Assembly (NCBI GenBank): GCA_018268575.1 | Contig: JAFDWF010000114.1 | Coordinates: 1 to 33,354 of the forward strand | Origin: Actinomycetota bacterium | GTDB lineage: Bacteria > Actinomycetota > Thermoleophilia > Solirubrobacterales > 70-9 | Direction: 5' to 3' | DNA length: 33,354 nt | Part shown: positions 32,008-33,354 of the stretch, one piece after another | Position numbering within the stretch: position 1 is the first letter of the stretch | Layout: the number at the start of each line of letters is the position of its first letter | Notes under the pieces: model-generated | What the model was told of the DNA's origin: nothing | The model's database searches: none | The model's input: only the letters and a program-made list of their open reading frames with translations | Translations under genes and position numbers: made by a program

Positions 32008-32424
32008 ATGGCTGACGAGAAACCGAAAACGAAAAAAGCGGCGGCGAAAAAATCGACCGGCGCGAAAAAAGCCAAACCGAAAAAAGCCGGCGCGAAATCG
32101 AAAGCGAAAGCCGCGCCCAAGAAATCGTCCTCGGCGAAACCGAAATCGACGGCGAAAGCCGCGGGCAAGAAAGCGCCGTCGCGCCCGACCGCCGGCCTCG
32201 ACAAGTCGATCGCCCAGCTCCGCGACTCGCTCGAGCACAGCGTCACGCTCAGCCGCGAGCGGATCCAGGAGGTCGTCGACGACGCGGTGAAGCGCGGCCG
32301 GATGACCCACGGCGACGCCGAGAAGATGATCGGCGAGCTGCTCAAACGGGGCCGCAAACAGACCGACGCCCTGCTCTCCGAGCTGGAGAAGCTGGTCCGC
32401 CAGGCGCGCCGGAAACTTCCTTAG
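32008..32424 (+). CDS. Lysine/alanine-rich tailed protein (histone H1-like tail plus helical domain)
   Basis: A 138-residue protein. The start is ATG 32008, with GAGGGGGC ahead; a TTG lies three bases before. Residues 1-58 are almost only Lys, Ala, Ser, Pro, Gly and Thr, with KKAAAKKSTGAKKAK-type repeats like the C-terminal tails of histone H1 or HupB/PhaF. Residues 60-138 are helical and amphipathic (SIAQLRDSLEHSVTLSRERI, MTHGDAEKMIGELLKRG), resembling phasin/PhaI-like segments. DNA binding by the tail is likely. The tail uses AAA for nearly all lysines, against the strong G/C third-base preference around it. Confidence 0.8.
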   Translation: MADEKPKTKKAAAKKSTGAKKAKPKKAGAKSKAKAAPKKSSSAKPKSTAKAAGKKAPSRPTAGLDKSIAQLRDSLEHSVTLSRERIQEVVDDAVKRGRMTHGDAEKMIGELLKRGRKQTDALLSELEKLVRQARRKLP

Positions 32425-32460
32425 ACGAAGGAGCTCCGGCGGGACGCATAAAGGACGCGG

Positions 32461-32506
32461 CCTTCTCGGAGGCGACCCGGGCAGGCTGTGGCCGCCTCCG
32501 AGAAGG
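32461..32506. repeat. Strong 14-bp-arm hairpin
   Basis: CCTTCTCGGAGGCG (32461-32474) is perfectly inverted at 32493-32506 around an 18-base loop. It lies 37 bp after the lysine-tailed gene and could terminate or protect its mRNA, although no T-run follows. The loop and its edges (32472-32492) are repeated, inverted, at 32835-32855. Confidence 0.7.
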
Positions 32507-32734
32507 CTGGGATTCGAGGAGACGGCCAAGGGTTCGGGCGAGCACATCAGGCCTGGCCACGGAGGGGCGGGAGGTCACGAAGACGCCGGGAAGTGCGCGG
32601 GAGACGTGAGGGAGACGTCACCGGTTCCACCCTTCCTCCACGGTCACGAAGACGCTGCGAGACGGGACCTGAAACTCCCCGTGAAGGCATACGCCTTCCC
32701 TGCGATCGTGGAGGCTTCGTCACGGACCGACCAT

Positions 32735-32759
32735 GATCCGGCGGGGATCCCGCCGGATC
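32735..32759. repeat. Near-perfect palindrome
   Basis: GATCCGGCGGG (32735-32745) and CCCGCCGGATC (32749-32759) pair around a 3-base centre. Confidence 0.6.
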
Positions 32760-32834
32760 CATGCATCTCCCCTACGGGACCCGCGCGGATCGCACGGTCT
32801 TCGTGGCGTCTTTCTTCGGCTCCGTCACGGAGAT

Positions 32835-32855
32835 GCCACAGCCTGCCCGGGTCGC
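32835..32855. repeat. 21-bp exact inverted copy of 32472-32492
   Basis: These 21 bases are the exact reverse complement of 32472-32492, 342 bp away. Next to it is CTCCGT/ACGGAG (minus strand), in the place where the first copy has its own CTCCG stem. The two sites look like diverged inverted copies of one element or element ends. Confidence 0.65.
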
Positions 32856-32874
32856 TCTTCCGCGACTGGGCCCC

Positions 32875-33180
32875 TTTGCCTTCCTCAGCAACCGCACCGA
32901 GCCCTTGGCGCTTGTCGAGGCGGAGCACCGGGCGCACGCCGTAGTGGAGCTGGCGATCCGCGACCTGGAGGACCAGGCGCTTCGCCGCTTCCCGTCCGAC
33001 TGCCTCGACTCGCCGCCTGGGCGGCAATCGCCGCCCTCGCTCACGACCTGATGCGGTGGGTCGCCCTGCTCGGCCTGCGGGATCGACCGTGCGCACGGCA
33101 CGTACCCCTACGCCAACGATTGCTCGCCCGCGGGACCCCTGGGAGTCGCTGCCTGCCACTTCCTCGGGAAGAGCCTGCCC
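32875..33180 (+). pseudogene. IS1380-like transposase, frameshifted C-terminal remnant
   Basis: In one frame FAFLSNRTEPLALVEAEHRA continues as HAVVELAIRDLEDQALRRFPS. Around 32997-33003 the homology shifts to another frame as AAWAAIAALAHDLMRWVALLG. Together these match the C-terminal part of IS1380-type transposases (EAxHRxHAVVExAIRDLK...NAAWLxxAxLAHNLxRW). The N-terminal catalytic part is not visible upstream, and the basic tail after 33077 is degraded. Not functional. Confidence 0.72.
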
Positions 33181-33230
33181 GGCGGCCACGCGAGATGCAC
33201 CGATGGCGGGGATCGTCGGAGATCGCCTGC

Positions 33231-33269
33231 GTCGAGCAGCACGCTGCTGTCGACGAAGGTGCCGGCCAC
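33231..33269 (-). pseudogene. vapC-like PIN toxin, truncated after 13 codons
   Basis: From GTG 33269 the minus strand encodes VAGTFVDSSVLLD, the first strand of a PIN-domain toxin with its first catalytic Asp. The similarity then stops and the frame continues into unrelated sequence next to the transposase remnant. The start lies 1 base after the stop of the antitoxin-like gene, the usual vapBC spacing. Confidence 0.65.
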
Positions 33270-33270
33270 G

Positions 33271-33354
33271 CTACCTACGAGTGAAGGCGAGGATCTCCTC
33301 GGTGCTCAGCGCGACATCGCCGGCGCCCCGCATCGCGGCGACTTCGGCCTCCGC
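33271..33354 (-). CDS. vapB-like antitoxin, C-terminal 27 residues (runs off the right edge)
   Basis: The minus-strand frame entering at the right edge ends AEAEVAAMRGAGDV, then ALSTEEILAFTRR and a TAG stop at 33271-33273. Ends of the form STxEILALTRG are typical of short antitoxins paired with PIN toxins. Only the toxin-binding tail is in the window. Its toxin is broken, so the antitoxin is an orphan unless another partner exists. Confidence 0.6.
   Translation of the reverse strand, partial: AEAEVAAMRGAGDVALSTEEILAFTRR

Larger units (their letters stand above)
32425..32874. other. Gene-free stretch rich in inverted repeats
   Basis: No coding sequence is supported. Besides the repeats listed separately, it holds GAAGGC/GCCTTC at 32682-32697 and two direct copies of GGTCACGAAGACGC (32573-32586 and 32642-32655). 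It looks like decayed mobile-element DNA. Confidence 0.5.

Overview
The window is GC-rich DNA (well above 60% G+C), densely coded mostly on the minus strand. The gene families and codon use fit a high-GC actinobacterium. A Thermoleophilia/Solirubrobacterales-like host is my best guess, from general resemblance only and not from any database comparison.

Layout. (1) 1-1900 is accessory DNA: the N-terminal part of a ParB-type protein running off the left edge, a 67-residue membrane protein, a receiver-less OmpR/PhoB-type winged-helix protein, and a decayed IS110 transposase tail. (2) 1901-22271 is one 20-kb run of 16 minus-strand genes, many joined by ATGA, GTGA or TGATG overlaps. In transcription order they are a GntR/UTRA regulator, a trimethylamine-dehydrogenase-family flavoprotein, a metallophosphoesterase, an APC permease, an aldehyde dehydrogenase, a nucleotidyltransferase-fold protein, EtfB, EtfA, a membrane Fe-S oxidoreductase, a PfkB kinase, a degenerate amidohydrolase-2 protein, a YjbQ protein, a FrlB-like double-SIS protein, a DAO-type FAD oxidoreductase, and HyuA and HyuB. 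(3) 22470-25103 is a junction zone: a tRNA-Met-like 3' half split by a complete IS21-family element with a 5-bp target duplication, then about 340 bp of non-coding DNA with short phased direct repeats. (4) 25104-25199 is an odd UUC-anticodon tRNA with a hairpin inserted in its D-loop. (5) 25296-32424 looks like core chromosome: a DUF4395/thioredoxin-like protein, an SDR, lysS, prmC, lgt, argF, an endonuclease/exonuclease/phosphatase protein and a lysine-tailed basic protein. (6) 32425-33354 is a graveyard of inverted repeats, a frameshifted IS1380-like transposase tail and a broken vapBC pair.

How the genes may work together. The 20-kb cluster reads as a complete catabolic system. A permease brings in an amine-containing compound. 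The flavin/4Fe-4S dehydrogenase removes an N-substituent oxidatively. Electrons pass through EtfAB to the membrane Fe-S protein and then to quinone, and ALDH oxidises the released aldehyde. In the same run, a PfkB kinase, a FrlB-like deglycase, an APC permease and a GntR/UTRA repressor match four of the components of the E. coli fructoselysine (frl) system. HyuAB would open a cyclic amide (hydantoin or 5-oxoproline type) with ATP. A near-identical 12-bp inverted repeat sits at the gntR promoter and at the start of the kinase gene and is a good candidate operator. This combination of an Amadori-type module, an ETF-linked amine dehydrogenase and a cyclic amidase is the most interesting content here. 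The substrate is not known to me.
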